The notes under the pieces are model-generated. The model was not told where the DNA came from, made no database searches, and was given only the letters and a program-made list of their open reading frames with translations. Of a stretch of 64,000 nucleotides of DNA, positions 1 through 11,699 are shown in pieces. Origin of the DNA: Bufo bufo (lineage: Eukaryota > Chordata > Amphibia > Anura > Bufonidae); the NCBI RefSeq assembly GCF_905171765.1, contig NC_053390.1:140612968-140676967 (forward strand), read 5' to 3'. Made by a program: the position numbers and the translations under genes. The first letter of the stretch is position 1. Each line of letters opens with the position of its first letter.

Positions 1-143
1 GCATGTTTGCCGTGCTGCGGCCGGTCCCCATTATAGTGAATGGGGCCAGGCGGACTTCCAGCAGCACACATGTGCAAACGGTAGTATGGATCTGGCACGC
101 TGTTCCCCTGCCGGACAAGCCTAACGCCAGTGTGAAAGTAGCC
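1..143. mobile_element. PIF/Harbinger-like MITE, right half
   Basis: The segment ends with the terminus AGTGTGAAAGTAGCC followed by TAA at 144-146. It is the right end of the same palindromic family seen complete at 46053-46493 and 56274-56535. The left half lies outside the window. Confidence 0.7.
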
Positions 144-642
144 TAACAAAGAGTGTGGATGCAGAAATTCCAAGAAAAATGAATATTTTGGGGGGGGGGG
201 GGGGGTGGTCATACATTTCCCTTGTAGCAACAGTCACATTTTGTCCTCTAGGGTGGGAGAAGTTTTTTACAGCAGCCGCCCCCCACTCACTGACTAACAA
301 TACGGAATTTAAAACAGATTGTTCGTACGTGACATCATCATTAAAGGGGTTGACTCACCATAACAAGTTATATCCCATCCATAGAATACAGGATAAGTAT
401 CTGATCGGTGGGGGTTTGACAGACCCCCAAGAGTGAAAAGAGCAGTGGACATGCATGTTGCCACTCGAATAAACTATATGAGACTTCCAGAGATAACTGT
501 TCTTGGCTTCTCTTTGGTAATCCCATATAGAGTTGACTGGAGCAGCAGCATACATGACTGCCACCCCATTTACCTCCTGGGGGCTCCATCATCTCATTCT
601 TGTGTACTGTGGGTGTCCCAGTGGTTAGACATCCTTCTAATT
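144..642. other. Intronic DNA with poly-G run and a MITE fragment
   Basis: There is no gene. A 16-base G run lies at 190-205. From about 343, AAAGGGGTTGACTCACC and the following 90 bases look like one end of the 'aaaggggttatc' MITE family seen at 21266-21716 and 38200-38560, here diverged and incomplete. Confidence 0.4.
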
Positions 643-643
643 T

Positions 644-690
<47 letters not shown>
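643..690. repeat. (TA)n microsatellite
   Basis: A TA dinucleotide tract abuts the left terminus of the Tc1-like element at 693. Tc1/mariner elements insert at TA, so it may be the expanded target site. Confidence 0.9.
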
Positions 691-692
<2 letters not shown>

Positions 693-695
<3 letters not shown>

Positions 696-1606
696 GTACA
701 GACCAAAAGTTTGGACACACCTTTTCGTTCAAAGATTTTTTTTTATTTTCATGACTATGAAGGCATCAAAACTATGAATTAACACATGTGGAATTATATA
801 CATAACAAACAAGTGTGAAACAACTGAAAATATGTCATATTCTAGGTTCTTCAAAGTAGTCACCTTTTGCTTTGATTACTGCTTTGCACACTCTTGGCAT
901 TCTCTTGATGAGCTTCAAGAGGTAGTCCCCTGAAATGGTTTTCACTTCACAGGTGTGCCCTGTCAGGTTTAATAAGTGGGATTTCTTGCCTTATAAATGG
1001 GGTTGGGACCATCAGTTGCGTTGAGGAGAAGTCAGGTGGATACACAGCTGATCGTCCTACTGAATAGACTGTTAGAATTTGTATTATGGCAAGAAAAAAA
1101 GCAGCCAAGTAAAGAAAAACGAGTGGCCATCATTACTTTAAGAAATGAAGGTCAGTCAGCCGAAAAATTGGGAAAACTTTGAAAGTAAGGGCTATTTGAC
1201 CATGAAGGAGAGTGATGGGGTGCTGTGCCAGATAACCTGGCCTCCACAGTCACCGGACCTGAACCCAATCGAGATGGTTTGGGGTGAGCTGGACCGCAGA
1301 GTGAAGGCAAAAGGGCCAACAAGTGCTAAGCATCTCTGGGAACTCCTTCAAGACTGTTGGAAGACCATTTCAGGGGACTACCTCTTGAAGCTCATCAAGA
1401 GAATGCCAAGAGTGTGCAAAGCAGTAATCAAAGCAAAAGGTGGCTACTTTGAAGAACCTAGAATATGACATATTTTCAGTTGTTTCACACTTGTTTGTTA
1501 TGTCTATAATTCCACATGTGTTAATTCATAGTTTTGATGCCTTAATAGTCATGAAAATAAAGAAAACTCTTTGAATGAGAAGGTGTGTCCAAACTTTTGG
1601 TCTGTA

Positions 1607-1610
<4 letters not shown>
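693..1610 (+). mobile_element. Internally deleted Tc1-like transposon (copy 1)
   Basis: The element is bounded by inverted ACAGTACAGACCAAAAG termini inside TA tracts. The terminal inverted repeats are unusually long: 693-940 is an inverted copy of about 1363-1610, so the 3' quarter of the transposase frame is itself part of the repeat. The remaining coding DNA is the transposase start near 1086 (MARKK, then a stop and frame changes, EKRVAIITLRNEGQSAEK) fused to the C-terminus at 1190-1468 ([15 protein letters not shown] to GGYFEEPRI). The first two catalytic Asp residues and everything between are gone; only the Glu motif NPIE remains. It can only move in trans. The same deletion junction occurs at 36668-37608. 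Confidence 0.93.

Positions 1611-1650
<40 letters not shown>
1611..1650. repeat. (TA)n microsatellite
   Basis: A 40-bp TA tract directly follows the right terminus of the Tc1-like element, mirroring the tract on its left side. Confidence 0.9.
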
Positions 1651-1653
<3 letters not shown>

Positions 1654-3118
1654 GGCTGTTTGATGCTGTAGCAATAATCACTGGCTACATTTGAAAGTTA
1701 GACTATTTTTTGCTTCTTCGTCCACTGCTACATCATCAAACCAAAATCCTAACTTTTCAATGTTTTGAACATAATGCAACAATTGTGTGCGCATCTTTAA
1801 CCATTCCAGCATTTAAAGCCTCCAGCACATACTGCGCATTGTGTAAAGGATTATTAACAGCTGCCTCCAGTTCCCAAATGGCATTAATGTTTTTCTTCCA
1901 CTCACCAGCTTTTTGCTGATATTAAGAACTTTATCTCTTCCTTCTCGGAGAATTCCAAAGGGAATGGAACCATTAAATTACAAAACCTAATAAAAAAATA
2001 AACTTCTGTAACGCCCGTGGAACCGATACTGTTTCTGTCCTTCTAACCTCTAAAATGAGTAAAAAAACAAAAACAAAAAAAAACCTGCTTTATATCACTA
2101 CTCGAAGCACGCTGTTGGGATGCCTGTGCAGCTCCGTCTGTGTATGCGCAGAAATATATCAATTATAAATAGCTCTACATAAATAAGTAATTCAGTGTTC
2201 TCCATATATAAGCAGCAGACAAACACCACAATACACAGTCATCTGAGATCACATTACTCTACTGCAGAGGAATGAGTGCCTGTCCACCACCACCTCCCCC
2301 CAAAAATGTTATTATCACCCCTTAGTAGGTATATGTTGCTCTCTCTCTTTCTCTAAATAAGTATATAAATCTATTTATATGTATTTCTCACTCTTATCAT
2401 GGGCGCAACTACCACCGTAGCAGCCATACGGACCGGGTCTCACCTGCCAGTGCATATACAGTTATCATTACTGTGTGTGTACTTGTAGGCGAGGCTCAGG
2501 CCCGCTGTTTGTCTGCTGTGTCTGTCATTCATTAATGTCCGATTCCCTAGTCTGTGCTCTCTCCCGCAGCAGATGCAATACAGTGACATCATCACGTCTG
2601 CTGTGCAGAGTAGGAGAGTGTACAGGTCGGGGAATTATCCTCTGGCCTGTGCGCTGACATCACTGCATCATGCCTGCTGCTAGGGAGAGTATGATGAGCT
2701 CTGTTCACTGGAGGAATGGGGGGCTAGGCGAATATTACTTTTTTTTATTTTACCAACACTACAGGTGGTCAACTACTGCAAGGAGGGCACTAAAGGGGCA
2801 GCACTACTTTAATGGGGCACAGAAGGGGAAGCACTACTGAAAGAGGGGTAGTACCGGAGCAGCACTAATATAAAGGGACATAACAACTGTGTCTGGGCAC
2901 TAAGGGGGCATTCTACTGTGTGGGGGCACTAAAGGTGGATTTGACTAGCTACAGGGGGATGCGGGGAAGTTATTTTTTAAAGACAGCTCTACCTATATTC
3001 AAAGGCAGCTCTATCCCCCAGTTCTTGATTGGCTGCTCCTCCAGTCCAGGGCATAATAATGGCCTCCCAGGGCCGCCCGTTACGGAAGCCTATTAAATCC
3101 CGATAAACAGTCCATCAC
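1651..3118. other. Intronic DNA, no gene seen
   Basis: This is mostly unremarkable AT-rich sequence with short poly-A runs. From 2745 to 2960 there is a decayed, G-rich, roughly 25-40-bp periodicity (words like GGGGCACTAAAGG and GCACTACT), resembling the worn tail of the minisatellite in the hAT-like element at 17470-17900. It may be a remnant of a similar element. Confidence 0.4.
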
Positions 3119-5290
3119 TTTTTTTAATCAGATCGTGTTTATTAGTATTTATCACAGTATGTTGACAACACCGTACAGATGTTACAAAGTCAAGGGAATA
3201 ATAGAAGCAAACAAAACTCACTAACTTTACCTCGCTTATAATAAATCCTGCATCCCCGTGCAGCTTAAGGTGGAAGCAAAATTCCTCTCAACACAGATAT
3301 AGATATATAAACTAGCCCATTTTGCCTTTATTATCATTCTATCCCAGTAGCAATAATATACCTAGTGCATATCATAAGTGCTAGACGCCATCAAAGAGTG
3401 GAGTGGTATAGTCGGACCATTCACGGTAATAAGTGATCACAAGTTCTTAAGTCGTAAAGCAGTCAAATCTATGATATTCAATCCACGAGTGCCAGTGAGC
3501 ATTATATTTTGTGTGTTCCTCTTTTAATAAAGATAACCTTTAATAAACAGATCAAGCTCGAGATCTGCTTAAGGGGTTCATCAAAGGACGGGGCAACGGG
3601 TTCCAGCCATAGAGATGCTATCAGTTTTCTGGATTAGTATAGAATCTTCGTTATTGCTAATTTAGCACCTTCCTGCATCTAAATAACCCAAAACACATGT
3701 TAAGGGGTTGCTGGACAAAGACAGCTGGTAAACACTTCAAATCCTGGCCAACATTGCTGCACAAAATTCTGACAGTCTTGGGCAGCTCCAAAAGACATGT
3801 AATCGATCCGCTGGTGCGTCTACACATCTCACATACTGGGCTGTATCTCTCACCCCTATTTTGTGTAGAAAAGCTGGCGTACGATATACTCTATGTAATA
3901 TGTACAGTTGAGATTAACTATATGCTGGACTCAATGACAATCATGAGGTCTGCATCAGCAAACATTCCCAAGTAGCAGAGGGATCTCTCCTACGTCAGCT
4001 ATCCAAGAGAGAGTGTAAGATTATCCAAGATTATTCAGCAATAGACTATACACCATCGAGATCAACCCTTTAGTGAGTCTGGCATTTTTGTTTTGGGAGT
4101 GTAGGGCAAGTTACATCTGTAAGTAATAATAGAATGTTGAGGAGGAAACATAAATTCCTAGTTAAATTGGGCAAAAGACTTAAGTGTCCCTTCCCTATAC
4201 AGGTGCCTAACCAGCATAATGCCCCTTGACCACCAATATTTCAAGTACCGGTAGTTTACCTATCTCAGGCACTTGGTTGTTATTCCATAATAGTGTACAG
4301 TCTATACTGCCCTCAAACCCCCCACACCTGTTTACCTCTGTCCCACACCTTGTACATAAGTCCGTATAAGAGACTGAACTCTATCCTGCAAAGTGTTGCA
4401 TCTGAGATGCCAAAAAGTACAGCCACATATTAGGCACCCCCAGACCACCCTTACCGGCAAATAGCTGTAATTTTTCTAGTTTAATTCTGTGGACACTGGC
4501 TTTCCATAACCACTGTAAGAACATCCTATTAATCTTTTGATAAACATGTCCTGGCAGACATACTGGGGAGTTGTGCAAAAGATATAACATCTGCAACATA
4601 AATATCATTTTTATAAGGTTGGCTCTTCCTATGACAGACAGCTCCGTTCACATCACTGTTTCTCCTTTCCGTTCTCCGGCTCCGTTGAGGAGCAGGAGAA
4701 CGGAAAGGATGGATTCTGCAGATAACGGAGACCTAGTTTAATTCTGTGGACACTGGCTTTCCATAACCACTGTAGGAACATCCTTTTAATCTTTTTATAA
4801 ACATGTCCTGGCAGCCATACTGAGCGGACATGTTCTGAGCGGACACCGAACAGACCCTATTATAGTCTATGGGGTCTTTAGGCTCCGTTACGCTCAGTTA
4901 GGTCTCAGTTATCTGCAGAATCCGTCCTTTCCGTTCTCCTGCTCCTCAACGGAGCCGGAGAACGGAAAGGAGAAACGGTGATGTGAAAGGAGCCTTAAGT
5001 TTGTTCCATGCAGTGACCTTAGATTGCCATTTATCTAGAAGGGGGAGGGGGGGGGACATTCACAGAAACATACTCCTTAGGTTTCATGGATATCATTATC
5101 CCCAGGTATTTAAAGGAAGTTCCGCTTTGCAGTTCACTCCATTCCGACTTTCACTAGGTCAAGGATCTACTGGCATGACTGGGAGGACTGACTTCCCCAA
5201 TTCATTTGTACAGCCCATCACGATGGGGATGAGGGCTGCACCCTTAGTAATAATAGTAGGTGCCAACATAGGACAATATCTTAAATGAAT
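3119..5290 (-). pseudogene. L1-like LINE ORF2 3' portion, 5'-truncated
   Basis: Minus-strand translation gives the end of an L1-type reverse transcriptase: FKYLGIMISMKPKEY and WQSKVTAWNKL (about 5115-4998), then IGRANLIKM at about 4633, LHNSPVCLPGHVYQKIN and GGLGVPNMWLYFLASQM (to 4381), and downstream a Cys-rich C-terminal segment with PVCEMCRR and CLFWSCPRLSEFC (about 3850-3760). Stops and frameshifts break it. The minus-strand A-run at 3125-3119 fits the poly-A tail. A MITE (4640-4994) interrupts it between AWNKL and IGRANLIKM. The 5' end, with endonuclease and most of the RT, is missing. Confidence 0.85.
4640..4994. mobile_element. Palindromic MITE nested in the L1, with captured L1 DNA
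   Basis: The arms 4641-4732 and about 4903-4994 are near-perfect inverted repeats, with termini GCTCCGTTCACATCAC and GTGATGTGAAAGGAGCC; TTA follows at 4995. The loop is not MITE-like: 4733-4822 is about 94% identical to 4476-4565, the neighbouring L1 sequence, in the same orientation. Termini and TTA resemble the PIF/Harbinger-like families elsewhere in the window, but the left target site is degraded. Confidence 0.85.
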
Positions 5291-5541
5291 TAATGGCAGT
5301 CAAAAAAGTATGTTGCAAATCAGTTCACAAAGTTAGTAGCGCAAATAAATATCCAAGGTCGGTGGAAATTGGAGAACTACAATGGCCACCAACAGTGAAA
5401 CCGGACATTTCCATCCAATCTGGACCTTTCTCAACAGTTAATCTGTGGCAGAGTGAATCAGACTCATGCTGAAGTAAAACAACAGGTGACAGGGGTGGAT
5501 GCAGCCTTACCATAAATTTCTTTAAAAATAAGTTCTCTACT
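5291..5541. other. Intronic DNA, nothing recognised
   Basis: I see no repeat terminus, exon or convincing coding frame here. Confidence 0.4.
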
Positions 5542-5545
5542 TTAA

Positions 5546-5972
5546 AGGGCATCTGTCAGCAGTTTTGTACCTATGAAACTGGCTGAGCTGTTGCATGTTC
5601 GCTTGGCAGCTGAAGGCATCTGTGTCGGTCCCATGTTCATAAATGCCCGCACTGAGAAAGATTATTTTTAATATATGCAAATGAGCCTATAGGAACAATG
5701 GCGGTGTTGCGATTACCACTAGAGGCTCAGCTCTCTCTGTAACTGCCGCACCCTCTCCACTTTGGCTGATAGGATTAGGCAGGCATGATCACTTTTACAC
5801 TGCCTGGCCCCAGTTGCTCCTGGAGGCTCATTTTCAAATAATAAAACAAAAATTTTCTCAGCAATGCGGGCACATATATAAACATGGGACCAACACAGAT
5901 GTCTTCAGCTGCCAAGTGCACATGCAACAGGTCAGCCAGTGACATAGGTACAAATCTGCTGACAGATGCCCT
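5546..5972. mobile_element. MITE with TTAA target duplication
   Basis: The termini AGGGCATCTGTCAGCAG and CTGACAGATGCCCT are inverted and flanked by TTAA at 5542-5545 and 5973-5976, as in piggyBac- or Kolobok-type elements. The terminal repeats extend for about 60 bp (…TTTGTACCTATG…CAACAGG…). There is no coding capacity. A fragment of the same family is at 26610-26740. Confidence 0.85.
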
Positions 5973-7522
5973 TTAAAATTTGGTGTTGGCTCCCCCCCCC
6001 CAGCTACAGGTTACAACAGCCACATGTAATGGTGACAACGTGACATCAACGTATACATTCTCTATTGGAAACTGCAGTCACCTGAAGACCTCACAAGATC
6101 TCTGGACAGGATGCCACATTTGATATAAGGTACCATCAGACAGCCATTGGAGAACATGATCATTCAAACAAAGTAGTAACACATTTTAGTAAATGGCTTT
6201 CTTCTGCTTGCTGCTCCCTTTAATTAACCATAAGGTCTCAGAATACCCTAACCATTTTACTTGCTCATTCGTTTTATGTACTCAACTGTAATTTTAAGTG
6301 ATGTTACAATCTCGGTTAGGTTTTTTGCCCACAATCTTAACAGAGTGTCCGCATGTGGAGTGTGGTCCCTGGACGACTGTCCATTCTTCTAATGATTAAA
6401 CAACAGAAAAGTCTCAAGCTAAAGACAGCGAATTGAAGCAATTTTGTTTGTAGTCTTGGTACAATTGGGAGAAGAAACCATCTAAGCCTACAGTAATACC
6501 CCACATCTAAACAACAATTAAATAACATAATAAAGTTGGATATGAAGAATAAAGTTGATTCGACAAGAAATATGGTTGGAAGAGATAAGATATTTATGTT
6601 CCCTGCAGTTTAAGAGAATAATACTTGCTGCAGGTTAAAGATAATTGCTTAGTGGCACCAAATACTCCAGGAGCCTCGCCTGTCCTGTCTCTTCGTTATC
6701 AGCTGTCCATATCCAGAATACCATTATTACTAAAGATTTCACTGTCAGCAGCAATACCTTATGAATATTCCCTTGTCTAGAATCACATCACATAGGACGG
6801 GCCTAAAAGAGATATAAACAGCATCTTTTTACTCTTATTTTGTCCTAACCAGCGTGAAGGAGACAGAATTATACTAGTCTTTGGGGTTTCTAAGACCTTT
6901 CATGGTATAGTTGCTGGTGAGGTTTGCTCTTCTTTGCTTCTAATGTATTTAATATGCTGTAGAAGAAACTTTTTTGAAGCAGTAAGAGGCTAACATATCA
7001 ATATTAGACATTTGTAGTTTATTCTGTTCATTCTGAATTAAGTGTAAAAATCCTGGTGGATTCTCTAAAAGGGTCTGAGAACACAAGGTTCTGTCTTGTC
7101 TGATCAGCTTCCAACAAACATCTCATCCACATGTCCCTCCACAGATTGTCACGTTTTATTTCTGAAAAATCAGCTGCATCTTCCACCTCCCTGTCTTCTA
7201 CTTATTGTTTCTTTTTCTAGAAGGATTATTTTTGTGACTGAAGAACTTCTTGAACAGTTAGCGGCAGTCTGCAGACAGTGACTTTTTACAAAGGTAGAAT
7301 CCTACCGTATTACAGGACCACACTGGAATTCAGTGAGCTCTTTAGAAGGAGCCATTCTTTCTGTAAAGGCGGATTGCAAGGCTAAGTAACAGTAGTAAAG
7401 AAAGATAGTGCTTAACACTTTAGCTCCACCGTATAATCCAAAAGTCCACCATTTGAGCGCAGGAAAAAAAAACGTCAGCCAGAGACAAAAGGATATCCAG
7501 GAAAGACATTACGTATTGTTCC
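5973..7522. other. Intronic DNA, no gene seen
   Basis: Apparently single-copy sequence with a C9 run near 5992. No repeat ends, splice-flanked frames or structural RNA are recognised. Confidence 0.45.
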
Positions 7523-7627
7523 AGCACTTCTTAAAATCAAAAACTTTTATTACATGTCCATAAAAAGGGGATTGCGTGGTCTCTTTTTATGGACATGTAA
7601 TAAAGGATTTTGATTTTAAGAAGCACT
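7523..7627. repeat. Inverted repeat (hairpin)
   Basis: Arms around TTTTATTACATGTCCATAAAA and its complement enclose a short GC-containing loop; the outer arms (TTAAAATCAAAA / TTTTGATTTTAA) also pair. CTGAAACGTTACAT follows, similar to the post-ribozyme sequence of Penelope-type termini, so it may be a small fragment of one. Confidence 0.7.
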
Positions 7628-7761
7628 GAAACGTTACATATTTCTTGTTTAATGGTATACACTTGCAGCAATGGGACTGTATGAAACACCGGAAATCAGT
7701 TAAGACGTGAATCCCAATACTTGTCCATATAGTTTATATTCAGATTGTATAGATATCTTAC

Positions 7762-7881
7762 CAGCTCCACAAAAGCGAGTCCCCCATAGCTGTGTGCAAC
7801 AAAAAACACATTCTCCGCCGATGCTTTTGAAATGAAGTTGTCCCACACATATAGAGCATGTTCCTCAGGGCTGCCATTCTC
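7762..7881 (-). CDS. FAM172A: FAM172A (ARB2A) coding exon with the HSYGG motif
   Basis: This 120-bp, phase 0 exon encodes 40 residues from [14 protein letters not shown] to GGLAFVEL. On the minus strand the acceptor reads TTTTTTGCAG just before GAG AAT, and the donor after CTG is GTAAGA. The segment [19 protein letters not shown] is the signature of the Arb2 domain: the Ser in HSYGG sits where alpha/beta hydrolases have their nucleophile elbow, although FAM172A is known as a regulator rather than an established enzyme. The open frame continues at both ends, but that flanking translation is intronic and has no resemblance to the family. It follows directly, in frame, on the exon at 63464-63243. 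The remaining 3' exons lie beyond the low-coordinate end of the window. Confidence 0.96.
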
Positions 7882-8470
7882 CTGCAAAAAATAAAAAAGG
7901 TACGGTAAGTCCAAATGATTACATCTTGCATTTTGAAACTTTGATTTGGAAAGAGTCACGGCATACAGGCAGCTGTGCATAGAGCAGTAATGGTCAGTCG
8001 GTGTAGCAAACACAAGACTACTGCATACTTACAGCGGAAGCAAGGTTTGAGACCCTCATTCTGGGCTGACTGTATGAGACTCAAGCACCGTCAACTTAAT
8101 CCACTATCCAAAAATGTTTGATATTCTGTTTATTGTATAAATTTTTTATTCGAAAATTGTATATCGTTTTTTCATTTTTATTTTTTTTATTATATTAGCT
8201 ATATAGCATAACAGATAATTACATAAGATACAAGGGGGTTATTCTATCAGCAAAGTCTCCAAGACCTACTGGGGGGAAAAAAACTGATAAAAAAAAACTA
8301 TAAAAGTTGAGGGAAAGGAACAGTGGTTACTGCGGCAGAGGAACAACATCAAAATACTGTATGTACCTTTAAAATTACATACAGTACAGCATTGCAATCA
8401 GCCCTAACTTACAGAAAACACTAGAGCCCAAGACGGTCAAGAAAAATCTTAAGACTTGGGAGAGTAATTA

Positions 8471-8614
8471 AACTGGTGTAAAGTAGAACTGGCTTAGTTG
8501 CCCATAGCAACCAATCAGATTCCAGCTTTCATTTCCAAAGGAGCTGTGAAAAATGAAAGGTGGAATCTGATTTATTGCTATGGGCAACTAAGCCAGTTCT
8601 ACTTTACACCAGTT
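8471..8614. mobile_element. Palindromic MITE (CCATAGCAACC family)
   Basis: The arms AACTGGTGTAAAGTAG…CCATAGCAACCAATCAG and their complement are almost perfectly inverted around a short centre. The element is non-coding. I recognise the type as a common frog fold-back repeat but do not assign a superfamily. Confidence 0.8.
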
Positions 8615-10690
8615 TGATTAATCTCTGCCTTGGTCTTCGCTAGACCTTGGTTACTTTTTCTGGCCGCATTTCTGTAAATAGTCTTTATTCAGATTTGAGG
8701 CGTTCTCAACAATGACAAATACAAAGGCAGATTCTCAAGGAACTTGCAATGACAACAGGGAGGCGTCTGATCTGTCCTGATCCCATAGGAACTATGTCAT
8801 TTTGAAAAGTAAAAATTGGGAGGTAAGTTCTATAGCACATTCTGGACCCTGATCTCAATATGACCAACATTCTGAAAAAGGAAAGTTATATAACAGACTT
8901 AGGCTACGTTCACATCTGTATCAGTTTCCCTGTTCTATTCTAGGAACAGAAAAATAGGGAAAAAATGGCAGTGCTGGAACAGTCACATGACTGTAATGGG
9001 GTTTGTCTGTTTTTTCGGCAAGGAGCCCAGCATTTTACCAGACATAGCTGCACTGCATGCTGAACGCTTCTGGTCTAGCTTGTAAATGGTATATACATTT
9101 ATAAAAGGAAAAAAGAAAAGGAATTTGCAAGGATACATTAAAAGTCCAGCATTAGAGTTTTACATCGTGTAAATTAGGCCCTTGCATTCAACTGCAATCA
9201 AAGCAGCATAGAGCTTGTATGCCGTGTCTTCCCCTCCGGTTTGTGTGGACCTCCGCTACGTCCTCTAGTGTCCTCTCAAAACCATACTGATGAGTCGACT
9301 GACTTTCTATTGATTTAGTGAGTGTCTATATTTAGAGTTTTTTTTATCTTAGTACAGTATTTTAAGAAAATGAGGCCTCATGCACACGTATTGCAGTCTG
9401 CAAACCACGCAAAATAAGGACAGAGGAAAAATTCTGATCCTGCTACTAGAGAATCTCAAAGCTGCACAAAGACACTGGTTCAACATTTTTAATAAAGACA
9501 AACTGAAAAGATTATTTATAGCTCAAAATGAGTACAATGCAATAATAAAATAATTGCCCCCAAAGCCTTTCATTTGTGTAATATCCTTTCCAGCTAGGAA
9601 CACTATCCATGCCAACTGGAAGCAGTATCCACAGTGTCTCCCAATAGTTTATTGAATACAGTTAAGGTATACTGAGCAGGTAGAGCCCATGTTATATCAA
9701 ATTGAACTAAGCTATTAAAGCACCAGCTAAATTTACATAAGTGAACATTGCCTACATCCTATGTTTCTGGCTGCTGAAAAGCAAAACCTCAATAGAAAAT
9801 ACTTTATTTCAGACATTAAGAGAAAGTTTTTCAGCCCCATGAATCATGAAGAATTTTGCTTTACAAAACCAGTGCATCACCGGTACGATCCATATATTAT
9901 TGGGTCTTTGGGGAGAACGAAATAACATGGCCTCCTGTATAAATAACATATTTGGAATTAAATATTTTCAAGCCACAAGACTAAAGGCGGTCACAATTTA
10001 CGGTAGAAAAATGAAGATATTAAATACCATGTTCGATAATTCTTAAATGTTTTCTTTAAAGGCTGTAAAAATGCAAGAAGTTATTACATTGCTGACATTG
10101 CTGCACCCAGATTAGCGGGGAGAATATATTATTATGTTCTGCTGCCTCTAAAGGACAAGCATTTGAATTTACTAACACAATATTACAGTCATTAATTGTT
10201 AAATACCAAGTTAAAGTAATGCAAGAGAGAAAGCCTTATCGACCGGCGCAGATTCTAACATCTAGGCACTCCAAGGTCTGCATTTATGATGGACTACCTG
10301 CACTGATAACACATGGAATTATCTAAACAACATTTGCATATTTGTGTAATTATTTCCTAAGGTTAATTAGCTGCTGCAAGGCAGTTCGCCCTTTGAGACT
10401 GCTTGCCGTGACAGGTTCACATACTTCCTGTACAGTTGCCAAATGTGACAGATTCTCTTTTGCAGACCGGATGCAGGAAACTTTGAGAAAGGGATAACCG
10501 TAGGAATTGTCTTCTAAAAGGCGAAGGAAGGAAGATGTCAGTGCAGATGCCGCTCAGTGTTTAAACAGATGGTAAAGTCAAATTTTAGCTTTGTTTTACA
10601 GTTCAAATGTTTCTATCTCTTAGATGATTTTAAGCATACACTGTGGCCATGGAAGGGGGGAGGGGGGTGGTCCAGGAATTTTAAAAGATA
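8615..10690. other. Intronic DNA with MITE ends; candidate conserved tract
   Basis: A lone MITE left end TTAGGCTACGTTCACATC lies at 8899 and another (GGCCTCATGCACACG) at 9372. From about 9480 to 10560 the sequence has no repeat signature and contains homeodomain-type cores (TCATTAATTG near 10191, GGTTAATTAGCTGCTGC near 10361). It is a candidate conserved non-coding region; conservation cannot be judged from one sequence. Confidence 0.35.
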
Positions 10691-10990
10691 TAGCTAATTT
10701 GGTCATTAGTGCTTGAATGGGTTTTCTGGGATTTTCAACCGATGACATTAACTTGGATTTCAGAACCCTGGGAACCCCTCCATTAGTCAACAGATAGAGG
10801 AAGTAGCCATCGCATCTTCACTGCAGTACCTGACATAGCGAGTGTGCCTGGTACATCTACTCGGCTGCACTTCAATTGATTGGGTTAAACTGAATACCAG
10901 CCACACTCATACAAGTATGGACACAGCTGTTCTAGGTACTGAAGTAAAGGGGCCCAGACCAGATAAAGAAACTGCCTGAGAAACATGGTT
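10690..10990. repeat. Decayed MITE-like repeat
   Basis: The segment starts GGGTTTTCTGGGATTTTC and contains a diverged form of the frog fold-back repeat whose better copies are at 40770-41150 and 46985-47290. Termini are not intact. Confidence 0.4.
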
Positions 10991-11414
10991 TAGGTACCCT
11001 CTATGTTCCAATATTTGGTCCTGATAGGAGGCATACATCAGTTACATATATAGTTTTGTGTCCAAAAACGTTATAATGTGTTGGACCGGATAATTTTATC
11101 CCTAAGGTGAGTCTTATAGTTGATGCACTCTACTTAACTGCGGCGATCCCATCCCGAGAAGGACGCCTACACTCACTGCCCTACAAGACGCCTGTCTCAC
11201 CCTAAATTATCTAATGCAAACACAAGTTACAATACAGTTCCCTTACTAATGATGCGGTTTTCTCAAGAGACCAGTAGAAGAAAGTCAAAAAGATACTCTA
11301 AGGCATGACATATGTCAATATCCTGCATGTAGATGATTATGGCACCCAGATAACAAGGCGTGCCACAATGGGGTCACGCAACACATAGATCTTGGCCTGA
11401 GGTGAACTGCTAGT

Positions 11415-11698
11415 TTCTAAGCTGCATTTACACACTCTGAGGAGAAACCGATTGTTGGGAAGCAATCATTCCTTCCTGACAGTTGGCTGCTCATTAGGTG
11501 GAGGCACTTCATTTACACGCAGTGATCACCTCCACAGTATGAGGATCAGTAATCGCTACTGCTACCACTTTAGACAGTACGACCTGCTGCATGGGAACGA
11601 TGATTGAGGTGTCTGCACCTCCGATTATTTCATCCGATGAAAGTTCATTCCCGATAATTGACCCGATATTTGGGCCATGTAAATCCAGCATTACTGTA
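11415..11698. repeat. Degenerate palindromic MITE
   Basis: The ends AAGCTGCATTTACAC and TGTAAATCCAGCATT are inverted copies with a few mismatches. An internal ATTTACACGCAGTGATCACC repeats the terminal word. No coding potential. Confidence 0.55.
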
Positions 11699-11699
11699 G

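Larger units (their letters stand above)
1..7761 (-). other. FAM172A: FAM172A downstream intron, partial
   Basis: The interval starts at the GTAAGA donor of the exon ending at 7762 and runs off the low-coordinate end of the window. It holds a deleted Tc1 copy, an L1 fragment with a nested MITE, and a TTAA-flanked MITE. No later FAM172A exon is recognisable in it. Confidence 0.8.

Noticed and set aside
3697..3975. 92-codon plus-strand frame as a gene
   Set aside because: It is antisense to the L1 ORF2 C-terminus, which has the recognisable Cys-rich motif on the minus strand.
7696..8013. Single 105-codon minus-strand frame as a gene
   Set aside because: Only 7762-7881 is exon. The flanks are intron with clear AG and GT borders and no similarity to FAM172A.
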